From positions 1-31,373 of the forward strand of contig JBKEDS010000026.1 of the NCBI GenBank assembly GCA_047975545.1: DNA of 31,373 nucleotides. Reading direction: 5' to 3'. The notes below the pieces were generated by a model that saw only the letters and a list, made by a program, of their open reading frames with translations, had not been told where the DNA came from and ran no database searches. Of the stretch, positions 8,036 to 14,464 are shown one piece after another. This DNA comes from JBKEDS01 sp047975545. Lineage in GTDB: Bacteria > Bacteroidota > Bacteroidia > Flavobacteriales > Flavobacteriaceae. The number at the start of each line of letters is the position of its first letter. Position 1 is the first letter of the stretch. A program made the position numbers and the translations under genes.

Positions 8036-9703
8036 ATGGCAGTAGTAGTAAATATGCCGCGCTTAAGCGATACAATGGAAGAAGGAACAGTTGCTTCTTG
8101 GCTAAAAAAAGTAGGCGATAAAGTAGAAGAAGGCGATATTTTGGCCGAAATAGAAACCGATAAGGCCACTATGGAATTCGAATCCTTTAACGAAGGTACG
8201 CTTTTGTACATTGGGATTCAAGAAGGACAAACCGCAAAAGTAGACGCACTTCTTGCTATTATAGGTGAAGAAGGCGAAGACATATCCGCATTATTAAGCG
8301 GCGGCGGGGCAAAATCCGAAACCGTTCCCGTAAAGGAAGATGCTGCACCCGTAGCCGTAGCCGAAACTGCTCCAGCCAAAGCAGAAGAAAAGCCTGCCGA
8401 AGCAGAAAACCAAGTAGCACTGCCCGAAGGCGTTGTGGTAGTAACCATGCCGCGTTTAAGCGATACCATGGAAGAAGGTACCGTAGCCACATGGATTAAA
8501 AAAGTAGGCGATACGGTTGAAGAAGGCGATATTTTGGCCGAAATAGAAACCGATAAAGCTACCATGGAGTTCGAGTCGTTCCAATCGGGAACCCTTCTGT
8601 ATATTGGTTTAAACGAAGGCGATTCGGCTAAGGTCGATTCATTATTGGCCATTATAGGCCCGGCCGGAACCGACGTGTCCAATATTGCTGCAAATTACAA
8701 GGTAGCAGCACCTGCTGCAGCGGGGGAAACACCTGCCCCTGCAAAAGCCGAAACCCAAAAAGTTGAAGCCCCGAAAGCAGCCGTATCGGTAGAGGCCACT
8801 CCAAAACAGGAAGCGCCAAAACCCGCAAAGCAAGTGGGGCGCATTTCAACCGAACGTATTTTTGCTTCGCCATTGGCCAAAAAAATAGCCGAGGAAAAAG
8901 GGCTTAATTTAGCCCAAGTGCACGGTACGGGCGAAAACGGGCGTGTAACCAAATACGATGTGGAAAACTTTGTACCCGCCCAAGGTGCTGCTGCCGTTGG
9001 CAAGTTTGTACCAGCGGGGCAAGAAGATTTTGAGGACGTGCCAAACTCGCAAATGCGCAAGGCCATTGCCAAGGCATTAACCAATTCAAAATTTACCGCA
9101 CCACATTATTATTTAACGGTCGAGTTCGATATGGAAAATGCCATAGCGTTCCGTACCCAGTTCAATACCATTCCCGATACCAAAATATCGTACAACGATA
9201 TGGTGGTTAAGGCTTGCGCCTTGGCGTTAAAGCAGCACCCACAAGTAAATTCGCAATGGTTTGCCGATAAAATGCGCCTAAACAACCACGTACATATTGG
9301 TGTGGCGGTAGCCGTGCCGGATGGTTTGGTGGTTCCCGTAGTACGTTTTGCAAACGAGCAAACCTTGCCGCAAATAGGTGCCGAAGTAAAAGAATTGGCA
9401 GGAAAAGCAAGAAACAAAAAACTAACGCCAGCCGAAATGGAGGGCAGTACCTTTACGGTTTCCAACTTGGGTATGTTTGGCATCGATACGTTTACATCCA
9501 TTATCAACCAGCCCAATTCGGCCATCCTTTCGGTAGGTAATATTGTGGAAAAACCGGTGGTAAAAAATGGCCAAATTGTAGTGGGGCATACCATGAAACT
9601 GTCCTTGGCCTGCGACCACAGGACTATCGATGGCGCAACGGGCGCCCAATTCCTTCAAACCTTAAAAGGCTATATTGAAAACCCCGTAACCATGTTGGTA
9701 TAG
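8036..9703 (+). CDS. pdhC: Dihydrolipoamide acetyltransferase (E2), two lipoyl domains
   Basis: The core of the pyruvate dehydrogenase complex, which transfers acetyl from lipoamide to CoA. The 555-residue product has two near-identical lipoyl domains (about 2-78 and 133-209), with lipoylated lysines Lys43 and Lys174 in ETDKATMEFES. An Ala/Pro/Glu/Lys-rich linker follows, then a peripheral-subunit-binding domain (about 272-312, from FASPLAKKIAEEKG) and the catalytic domain (about 330-555). The active site is DHRTIDG at 527-533 (His528, Asp532). The lipoyl copies remain very similar at DNA level, for example about 39 nt at 8126-8164 matching 8519-8557, which implies recent duplication or gene conversion. 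The MITE-like repeat at 9731-9856 follows. Confidence 0.95.
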   Translation: MAVVVNMPRLSDTMEEGTVASWLKKVGDKVEEGDILAEIETDKATMEFESFNEGTLLYIGIQEGQTAKVDALLAIIGEEGEDISALLSGGGAKSETVPVKEDAAPVAVAETAPAKAEEKPAEAENQVALPEGVVVVTMPRLSDTMEEGTVATWIKKVGDTVEEGDILAEIETDKATMEFESFQSGTLLYIGLNEGDSAKVDSLLAIIGPAGTDVSNIAANYKVAAPAAAGETPAPAKAETQKVEAPKAAVSVEATPKQEAPKPAKQVGRISTERIFASPLAKKIAEEKGLNLAQVHGTGENGRVTKYDVENFVPAQGAAAVGKFVPAGQEDFEDVPNSQMRKAIAKALTNSKFTAPHYYLTVEFDMENAIAFRTQFNTIPDTKISYNDMVVKACALALKQHPQVNSQWFADKMRLNNHVHIGVAVAVPDGLVVPVVRFANEQTLPQIGAEVKELAGKARNKKLTPAEMEGSTFTVSNLGMFGIDTFTSIINQPNSAILSVGNIVEKPVVKNGQIVVGHTMKLSLACDHRTIDGATGAQFLQTLKGYIENPVTMLV

Positions 9704-9730
9704 CAGTTCTGCAAAAGCAGATGATATAAA

Positions 9731-9856
9731 AAAACTGTCTGAAAAGGCGTCATTCCGAACATAGTGAAGAAATCTGGAAATTTATATATTGAGTTACGGA
9801 TTACTTCAAAATTTAAAATTTTTCGTAATGGTAAAAGCACTTTTTCAGGCAGTTTT
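9731..9856. repeat. 126-bp inverted-repeat element between pdhC and the SDR gene
   Basis: Terminal arms AAAACTGTCTGAAAA (9731-9745) and TTTTCAGGCAGTTTT (9842-9856) are inverted 15-mers with one mismatch. Inside lie the block CATTCCGAACATAGTGAAGA (9751-9770) and a second nested palindrome (ATTAC at 9800-9804 with GTAAT at 9825-9829, around an A/T-symmetric core). From memory, blocks of the form CATTCCGAACgaAGTGAgGAATC recur in intergenic DNA of Bacteroidota, so this is probably a dispersed non-coding repeat or MITE-like element. No transposase is present. In RNA it would fold strongly and could end pdhC transcripts. Confidence 0.6.
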
Positions 9857-9887
9857 CCGTTTTTCAAAAAAAACTAAATCAACTTAA

Positions 9888-10571
9888 ATGGCAAAAAACA
9901 TTATTATAACAGGAACAAGTCGGGGGATAGGTCTTGAGTTGGTAAAAGTATTAGACAAAGCAGGACATAATATTTTGGCGCTTTCGCGAAACGAAAAACC
10001 CGTAAAAAGTTTAAACCTGAAAAATGTAACAACTTTTCCCTTCGATTTAAGCGATGCCAGTGCCTATAAAACGGTTAAAACATTTATAAACGAACATTGG
10101 CAGCAAGTGGATGTTCTTGTAAATAATGCAGGCGTTTTAATAAACAAACCATTTTCTGAAATTACGATAGCCGATTTTGAAACCGTTTACAAAACCAATG
10201 TATTTGGTGTTGCCGAGCTAACCCGTACCGTTTTACCGTTTATGAAATCGGGCAGCCATGTAGTAACCATAAGCTCGATGGGCGGTGTGCAGGGCAGTTT
10301 AAAATTTTCCGGATTGGCGGCTTACAGTTCCAGTAAAGCAGCCGTAATAACCTTAACCGAACTTTTGGCCGAGGAGTATAAAGGTTCGGGTATTGCCTTT
10401 AACGTTATGGCTTTGGGCGCCGTACAAACCGAAATGTTGGAGGAGGCATTTCCAGGTTATAAGGCCTCCACAACAGCTTTGGAAATGGCAAATTATATAG
10501 CCGATTTTTCACTTAACGGAAATAAATATTACAACGGTAAATTGTTGCAGGTTTCTAACTCTACACCATAG
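9888..10571 (+). CDS. Short-chain dehydrogenase/reductase (SDR family)
   Basis: A 227-residue classical-type SDR, an NAD(P)-dependent cytoplasmic oxidoreductase of unknown substrate. The cofactor motif TGTSRGIG lies at residues 8-15, the structural NNAG at 79-82, the catalytic Ser130 in VTISSMGG, and the YxxxK pair at Tyr146 and Lys150. It is slightly shorter than the usual 240-260 residues and its C-terminal substrate loop is brief, so the substrate cannot be inferred. It stands apart from its neighbours: the inverted-repeat element precedes it and a 332-bp spacer follows. Confidence 0.9.
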   Translation: MAKNIIITGTSRGIGLELVKVLDKAGHNILALSRNEKPVKSLNLKNVTTFPFDLSDASAYKTVKTFINEHWQQVDVLVNNAGVLINKPFSEITIADFETVYKTNVFGVAELTRTVLPFMKSGSHVVTISSMGGVQGSLKFSGLAAYSSSKAAVITLTELLAEEYKGSGIAFNVMALGAVQTEMLEEAFPGYKASTTALEMANYIADFSLNGNKYYNGKLLQVSNSTP

Positions 10572-10903
10572 TTTACATGAGAGTTCGATTAATATATTTC
10601 AATATAAAAAGCTAATTTTTAATGTCGTGAGAGTTGTTGGGGCAAGCAGCTTGTGCCGAGATCGACGAGGTAGAGTCGAGGCCTACATTCAAAACTATAA
10701 AAAATAAAAGACTTCGTGCTATTGCCTAAAACCATGTTTACTCTTATTATTAACCCGACATCAATATAACGATATTTTAAAGCAACAATACACCTTGTAA
10801 GTCAAGTGGTTGCGCTCAATTTAAATCACTTTAAATACCTAATCGTATATTCGCACTGTCAATAAATTGTATTTCAAGTGTTTAACAGTCGAACTCGGGG
10901 TAG
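10572..10903. other. 332-bp spacer with a compositionally distinct segment
   Basis: No convincing gene lies here. Most of it is AT-rich, but 10624-10686 is clearly richer in G and C and holds two small inverted repeats: GGCAAG...GCC around 10641-10657, and TCGAC-8-GTCGA at 10662-10679. This segment reads like the edge of a degraded mobile element or a dispersed repeat. The rest (10687-10903) shows nothing I can name, and no strong terminator for the leftward hipT gene on its right. Confidence 0.4.
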
Positions 10904-11827
10904 TTAAAACAACTTCAGTCTACTTTCCAGCATTTTAAAATATTTCTCTTTTATTTCGTTTGAAAGAAAAGAAATTTCAATTAACGCTTTCCATTTTGGG
11001 GCTGTATTTTTTATTTGTTTCAAAATAGCTGCTGTTGTTTTATCGTTCAATTGTAATCGCTCTTTAGCGTAATAATCTATAAAATCGGTAGACTTTAGGT
11101 TGCTTTTTTTTCCTTTTAGGGTTAGGGCGATTTCTTCTTTGGGATTTTTAACCGCTATACTTGAATTTAAAAAATCGTACACCGGGGCTAATGTTGTTTT
11201 TCCTTTTTTTGTGATTAATGAAAAATTTTTCAAGTGCATATCTTCATTACCGGTAATAAAGCAAAAAAGAACCCGCTTGAAAAAATCGGCTTTTTCTATT
11301 GCGGGGAACGAACAAAATTCATCGATTACGGGAATAAGTTTTTCCATTGTAAAACGATACTTTGTATCTCGTGTATTACTTGTTAACTGTGCAAAATCTT
11401 CGGTAGCGTATTTTTTGCCCTTTCCATAGCGGTCAAATCGTTTTATAAAATAAGACAGACTGTTATCCTTTCCGTAAACCATGCCATGAAAAGGAACTTC
11501 CAAGCCAAATACTTTTGCCATTCGCATAGTTACGTCTTCATTTTCTGGTAACTGTGGATATAAATCGTTTTGAGGTTTTATTATGTACGTTCCATATTGG
11601 TCCATAATCTTAAATTTTTGATGAACTACTGAAATTGAAGCGCTTAGCTTGGGTTGTATGCCTTGAATGGATAGCTTTTTAGTGCTGTTGGCTGCTTCTT
11701 GTCTTAGTTCGGCTGCTGTAAAGGGCAAATCGTTTAAATAGGCTAATTTGGGCGCTATCATTTTAAGTCCTTTTTTGCTGTATTTATTGTTGCCGCATAA
11801 TTCGTATGTAATGGGGCATTTATTCAT
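10904..11827 (-). CDS. hipT: HipT-like serine/threonine kinase toxin
   Basis: The kinase part of a HipA-type toxin, encoded without the N-terminal subdomain. In E. coli O127 HipT phosphorylates tryptophanyl-tRNA synthetase; the target here is unknown. The 307-residue product has the glycine-rich loop with Ser53 in KLSIQGIQPK, the likely autophosphorylation site, and ATP-binding Lys84 in YIIKP. The catalytic loop is GNEDMHLKN, with Asp196 and Asn201 (matching DGHAKN in E. coli HipA), and metal-binding Asp218 lies in APVYDFLNS. The N-terminus MNKCPITYE is, from memory, typical of Bacteroidota kinases of this type. It overlaps hipS by 8 nt (ATGAATAA), so they are translationally coupled. All key residues are intact, so it should be active. 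Confidence 0.9.
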   Translation of the reverse strand: MNKCPITYELCGNNKYSKKGLKMIAPKLAYLNDLPFTAAELRQEAANSTKKLSIQGIQPKLSASISVVHQKFKIMDQYGTYIIKPQNDLYPQLPENEDVTMRMAKVFGLEVPFHGMVYGKDNSLSYFIKRFDRYGKGKKYATEDFAQLTSNTRDTKYRFTMEKLIPVIDEFCSFPAIEKADFFKRVLFCFITGNEDMHLKNFSLITKKGKTTLAPVYDFLNSSIAVKNPKEEIALTLKGKKSNLKSTDFIDYYAKERLQLNDKTTAAILKQIKNTAPKWKALIEISFLSNEIKEKYFKMLESRLKLF

Positions 11828-12134
11828 CTTCTGTCAATTTAACTGTTACGGCTCCTACTAAATCGCCCCCGGTAGCAATTAATTGGGAGAAATAATCGTT
11901 TTTATCTATTTTGGCAATTTTCAGTAATCCTTCCAACATTACGCCCTCGGGCAATAAACCTTCAAAAAAAGGCGGAAACGACTTGTAGCCATATTTTTTA
12001 TGGTTAGTAGGCATGGTCAAAGAAACTGCTTCTCCATCATAATCATTATCGTATTGAAAATAATATTCTATGGGCGAAACCTCTGTTAGCAATCCTGCTC
12101 TTTTTCCATGAACCATTACTATTGCTTTTCCCAT
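11820..12134 (-). CDS. hipS: HipS-like protein (detached HipA N-terminal subdomain)
   Basis: This 104-residue protein corresponds to the N-terminal subdomain of HipA (couple_hipA type), seen in KRAGLLTE and in FPPFFEGLLPEG at about residues 58-69. In the three-gene HipBST system of E. coli O127, HipS of about this size is the antitoxin that neutralises the kinase HipT, while HipB supports repression. A longer reading frame extends upstream to 12215, but it would overlap hipB by 73 nt. ATG 12134 lies 8 nt after the hipB stop and starts exactly at the conserved region, so I use it. This is a genuine split arrangement, not a frameshift: hipS has its own stop, hipT its own start, and both match separate family members. 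Confidence 0.85.
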   Translation of the reverse strand: MGKAIVMVHGKRAGLLTEVSPIEYYFQYDNDYDGEAVSLTMPTNHKKYGYKSFPPFFEGLLPEGVMLEGLLKIAKIDKNDYFSQLIATGGDLVGAVTVKLTEDE

Positions 12135-12142
12135 TTTTACAA

Positions 12143-12352
12143 CTATTTGGTTAGCGGGCTTTTTAATTCTACTTTTATATTCAAAACGTTGAGTACTGCT
12201 AAAAGGTTGTTCCAACGAATAGACTTTTTGTTTTTTTCAATGTCAAAAACGGTAGTTTTTCCTATTCCTGCCAGATTGGCCAACTCCAACTGTGTAAGCC
12301 CTGCTTTTTTGCGGTGGATTTTTACGAACTCACCTAAATTAAAATCGCTCAT
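12143..12352 (-). CDS. hipB: HipB-like Xre-family transcriptional repressor/antitoxin
   Basis: A 69-residue helix-turn-helix protein of the Cro/C1 (Xre) type. The DNA-binding unit is visible as KKAGLTQLELANLAGIGKTT at about residues 15-34, followed by FDIEKNKKSIRWNNLLAVLNVLNI. It is the first gene of the leftward hipB-hipS-hipT operon. In HipBA and HipBST systems HipB represses its own operon; three matching inverted repeats upstream (12352-12375, 12425-12444, 12496-12517) are the probable binding sites. The first of these begins at the ATG itself. The protein is short, ending soon after the HTH domain, with a short tail like that of other HipB proteins. Confidence 0.88.
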   Translation of the reverse strand: MSDFNLGEFVKIHRKKAGLTQLELANLAGIGKTTVFDIEKNKKSIRWNNLLAVLNVLNIKVELKSPLTK

Positions 12353-12375
12353 TTTTACTGTTTATGCGGTAAAAA
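12352..12375. promoter_or_regulatory. Candidate HipB operator O1
   Basis: An inverted repeat with arms TTTTTAC (12352-12358) and GTAAAAA (12369-12375), plus an inner G/C pair (12360/12367), centred at 12363.5. It begins at the hipB start codon, so bound protein would block transcription of hipBST. The pattern TTTACtG-N6-CgGTAAA recurs in O2 and O3. Confidence 0.65.
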
Positions 12376-12424
12376 TAATTAATTTTATAATATAAAGGAA
12401 TAAAAAACAATAAACATTAATATA

Positions 12425-12444
12425 TTTACTGTAATAACGGTAAA
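12425..12444. promoter_or_regulatory. Candidate HipB operator O2
   Basis: TTTACTG (12425-12431), six spacer bases, then CGGTAAA (12438-12444): the same 20-bp architecture as O1, centred at 12434.5, 71 bp further upstream. Confidence 0.65.
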
Positions 12445-12495
12445 AAAAATTATTTAAAAGAGGATTCCTATTAAATTGCAGTATAATAAAGCTGT

Positions 12496-12517
12496 AATTT
12501 CTGTTATGGCGGTAAAA
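12496..12517. promoter_or_regulatory. Candidate HipB operator O3
   Basis: A weaker copy: left arm reads TTTCTG (one base off TTTACTG), six spacer bases, then CGGTAAA (12510-12516), centred at 12506.5. It lies 72 bp from O2 and has the best-conserved right arm. Confidence 0.55.
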
Positions 12518-12645
12518 TTTTTGTGGTTTTGGTTTTTTTACCCAATTATAAAAATACGATAGGAAACAGTTATGTTAATGCAAAATTAATTTAGATTTTT
12601 GCCCCGAAATCGCATAGTCTTTTTCACCGTTTGCTCTAAAACCAC

Positions 12646-12653
12646 TACTTTTG
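12646..12653 (+). promoter_or_regulatory. -7 element of the sprT-manC operon
   Basis: TACTTTTG is a full match to TAnnTTTG and ends only 4 bp before the ATG at 12658. Transcription would start at or within a few bases of the start codon, giving a leaderless or nearly leaderless mRNA. Confidence 0.5.
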
Positions 12654-12657
12654 CAGC

Positions 12658-13257
12658 ATGCAAAAAACAATAAACGAATTTGTGCCCCAAAGCGCTTCGG
12701 TACAAGTATTACGGCTTTTACGGCACGACAACCTTATTGTTAAAATAAAAAACGAACGCAAAACCCGCCATGGCGATTACAAACAATTGCCCAACGGCAA
12801 ACACCAAATAACGGTAAACTCAAACCTAAACCAATACAGGTTTTTAATAACCCTAATACACGAAATAGCACATTTTGAGGCTTACAAGGCCTACGGCAGG
12901 TTTATAAAACCGCATGGGGTAGAGTGGAAGCGTACCTTCCAGCATTTAATGCTGCCCTTTATTAACCCCGAAGTATTCCCTGTTGAAATATTACCTTTAA
13001 TAGCCAACCATTTTAAAAACCCAAAGGCATCGAGCGATACCGACGCTAAATTATCCTTGGCGTTAAAACAGTTTGATGCCCCTAACGATAAAACGTTTAT
13101 TTTTGAAATCCCAACAGGACAACATTTCAAGTTAAATAACGGAAGGATTTTTAAAATGAAACAAAAAAGAGTGAAGCGTTTTGAATGCTTGGAAATAAAA
13201 ACCGGGCGGCTCTATTTGTTTAACCCCAATGCCGAAGTAGAACTAATTAAAAACTAA
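12658..13257 (+). CDS. SprT-like zinc metalloprotease
   Basis: A 199-residue cytoplasmic protein with the SprT-type zinc protease core. HEIAH at residues 68-72 gives two zinc ligands and the catalytic Glu69, and His86 in KPHGVEWK is the expected third ligand. The family includes the DNA-protein crosslink protease SPRTN and bacterial SprT, but the bacterial role is not well defined. Its C-terminal part has no paired cysteines, so the zinc ribbon seen in many relatives is absent. manC starts 9 bp after its stop, so the two are cotranscribed. The order sprT-manC is, as I recall, common in flavobacteria and does not itself imply a shared pathway. Confidence 0.85.
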   Translation: MQKTINEFVPQSASVQVLRLLRHDNLIVKIKNERKTRHGDYKQLPNGKHQITVNSNLNQYRFLITLIHEIAHFEAYKAYGRFIKPHGVEWKRTFQHLMLPFINPEVFPVEILPLIANHFKNPKASSDTDAKLSLALKQFDAPNDKTFIFEIPTGQHFKLNNGRIFKMKQKRVKRFECLEIKTGRLYLFNPNAEVELIKN

Positions 13258-13266
13258 AACAAACCA

Positions 13267-14346
13267 ATGAATAAAAACTATTACGCCATATTAATGGCAG
13301 GCGGCGTGGGCTCGCGGTTTTGGCCGGTAAGCACGCAGGATTTCCCAAAACAGTTCCACGATATGTTGGGTACGGGCGATACTTTATTGCAAAAAACCTT
13401 TCAGCGTTTGGCCCGTTTAATTCTCAAGGAAAATATTTTTATTCTCACCAACGAGCGTTATAATAATCTGGTGCTGCAACAATTGCCCGAAGTATCGCAG
13501 CGCCAAGTGGTTTTGGAGCCGGCCATGCGCAATACCGCCCCATGTATTTTGTACGCTTCGCTAAAAATACAAAAGGAAAACTCCGATGCGGTTATGATTG
13601 TAGCGCCAAGCGATCATTGGATTGAGGACGAACAAACCTTTTCCGAAAACGTACAACAAGCCTTCGATTTTTGTGCCAAAAACAACGCCTTGATGACCTT
13701 GGGCATCCAGCCCACATTTCCAAATACAGGCTATGGTTATATCGAATTTGATAAAAATTCGAATACCGAAATAAAACAAGTCAATCAATTTCGTGAAAAA
13801 CCCGATTACGATACCGCTAAAAGTTTTATAGCCCAAGGCAATTTTTTATGGAATGCCGGAATTTTTATGTGGAGCGCAAAAAGCGTGGTTGAAGCCTTTA
13901 AAACCAATCAACCCAACCTATATAAGTTATTTGAGCCGGGAATCGAGGTTTACAATACCAATAGGGAACCCGATTTTATAAAAGAAAACTACCCGAAGGC
14001 CGAAAACATTTCGGTAGACTACGCCATTATGGAAACCTCGAAAAACGTATACGTTATAGCGGCACAATTCGATTGGAACGACCTTGGTACCTGGGGCAGC
14101 CTATACGACAAATTAAATAAGGACACCAACAATAACGCCGTAGTTCGGGCAAGGGTTTTGGCAGAAGAAGCCTCGGGCAACATGATACGTACCAAGGCCC
14201 ATAAAATCGTGGTGGTCGATGGTTTGCAGGACTATATTATTGTAGATGAAGAAGATGTGCTGCTAATTTACCCAAAAACCAAAGAACAAGACATAAAAAA
14301 GATATTGCAGCAAGTTAAGGCAAAATTTGGCGAGCAATACGGATAA
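13267..14346 (+). CDS. manC: Mannose-1-phosphate guanylyltransferase
   Basis: Makes GDP-mannose from mannose-1-phosphate and GTP, feeding surface polysaccharide and glycoprotein synthesis in the cytoplasm. The 359-residue product has the nucleotidyltransferase signature AGGVGSRFWP (11-20), then PSDHW, GYGYIEF, FREKP, WNAGIFMW, SVDYAIME and DWNDLGTW, all in the expected order. It ends after the left-handed beta-helix part and lacks the phosphomannose isomerase cupin domain of bifunctional enzymes. It is the second gene of the sprT operon. T9SS cargo glycosylation is one possible use of GDP-mannose in this group, but nothing here links it directly. Confidence 0.93.
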   Translation: MNKNYYAILMAGGVGSRFWPVSTQDFPKQFHDMLGTGDTLLQKTFQRLARLILKENIFILTNERYNNLVLQQLPEVSQRQVVLEPAMRNTAPCILYASLKIQKENSDAVMIVAPSDHWIEDEQTFSENVQQAFDFCAKNNALMTLGIQPTFPNTGYGYIEFDKNSNTEIKQVNQFREKPDYDTAKSFIAQGNFLWNAGIFMWSAKSVVEAFKTNQPNLYKLFEPGIEVYNTNREPDFIKENYPKAENISVDYAIMETSKNVYVIAAQFDWNDLGTWGSLYDKLNKDTNNNAVVRARVLAEEASGNMIRTKAHKIVVVDGLQDYIIVDEEDVLLIYPKTKEQDIKKILQQVKAKFGEQYG

Positions 14347-14388
14347 AAAACAGAAAAATAAGAAGCTGTTAAAATAACAAAAACAATA

Positions 14389-14440
14389 CTTTTCAAATTT
14401 ATTTTTTTTTGAAAAGCGTTAGTTTTATTTTATATCTTCG
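14389..14440 (+). promoter_or_regulatory. Inverted repeat and -7 element before the DUF389 gene
   Basis: CTTTTCAAA (14389-14397) and TTTGAAAAG (14408-14416) are perfect inverted arms with a 10-nt A/T loop. Just downstream, TATCTTCG (14433-14440) matches seven of eight positions of the -7 element. TTTG at 14408-14411 could serve as the -33 element with a 21-bp spacer. The repeat may be an operator or a weak manC terminator. Confidence 0.4.
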
Positions 14441-14464
14441 TGTTTAACAATCACAACCAACCAA

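Larger units (their letters stand above)
12353..12657. other. 305-bp divergent hipBST/sprT control region
   Basis: No gene was found here. The left two thirds holds the three HipB operator candidates and very AT-rich DNA. The right third holds the sprT promoter. CAAAATTA at 12581-12588 is a perfect leftward -7 element (TAATTTTG), but it is 229 bp from hipB, so it is an uncertain hip promoter. Confidence 0.5.

Noticed and set aside
8218..8682. Leftward open frame of 154 codons opposite pdhC
   Set aside because: The apparent internal repeat and low-complexity Ala/Ser/Thr sequence mirror the duplicated lipoyl domains and linker on the other strand.
9109..9594. Leftward open frame of 161 codons opposite the E2 catalytic domain
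   Set aside because: Antisense to conserved catalytic sequence, with no start context or domain.
11820..11827. Frameshift splitting a single hipA gene
   Set aside because: hipS and hipT each match separately encoded family members, with a normal 8-nt coupled overlap, so this is a natural split.
12135..12215. Longer hipS start overlapping hipB
   Set aside because: The extra 27 residues do not match the family and would overlap hipB by 73 nt; ATG 12134 fits both the domain border and operon spacing.
12352..12517. CRISPR-like array
   Set aside because: Only three imperfect 20-bp inverted repeats with no cas genes; operator function fits better.
12581..12588. Firm hipBST promoter at a perfect leftward -7 match
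   Set aside because: It is 229 bp from hipB with no -33 partner; in such AT-rich DNA a single 8-bp match is weak evidence.
14389..14416. Confident terminator for manC
   Set aside because: The inverted arms are perfect but A/T-rich, and the T-run lies in the loop, not after the stem; recorded only as a regulatory candidate.
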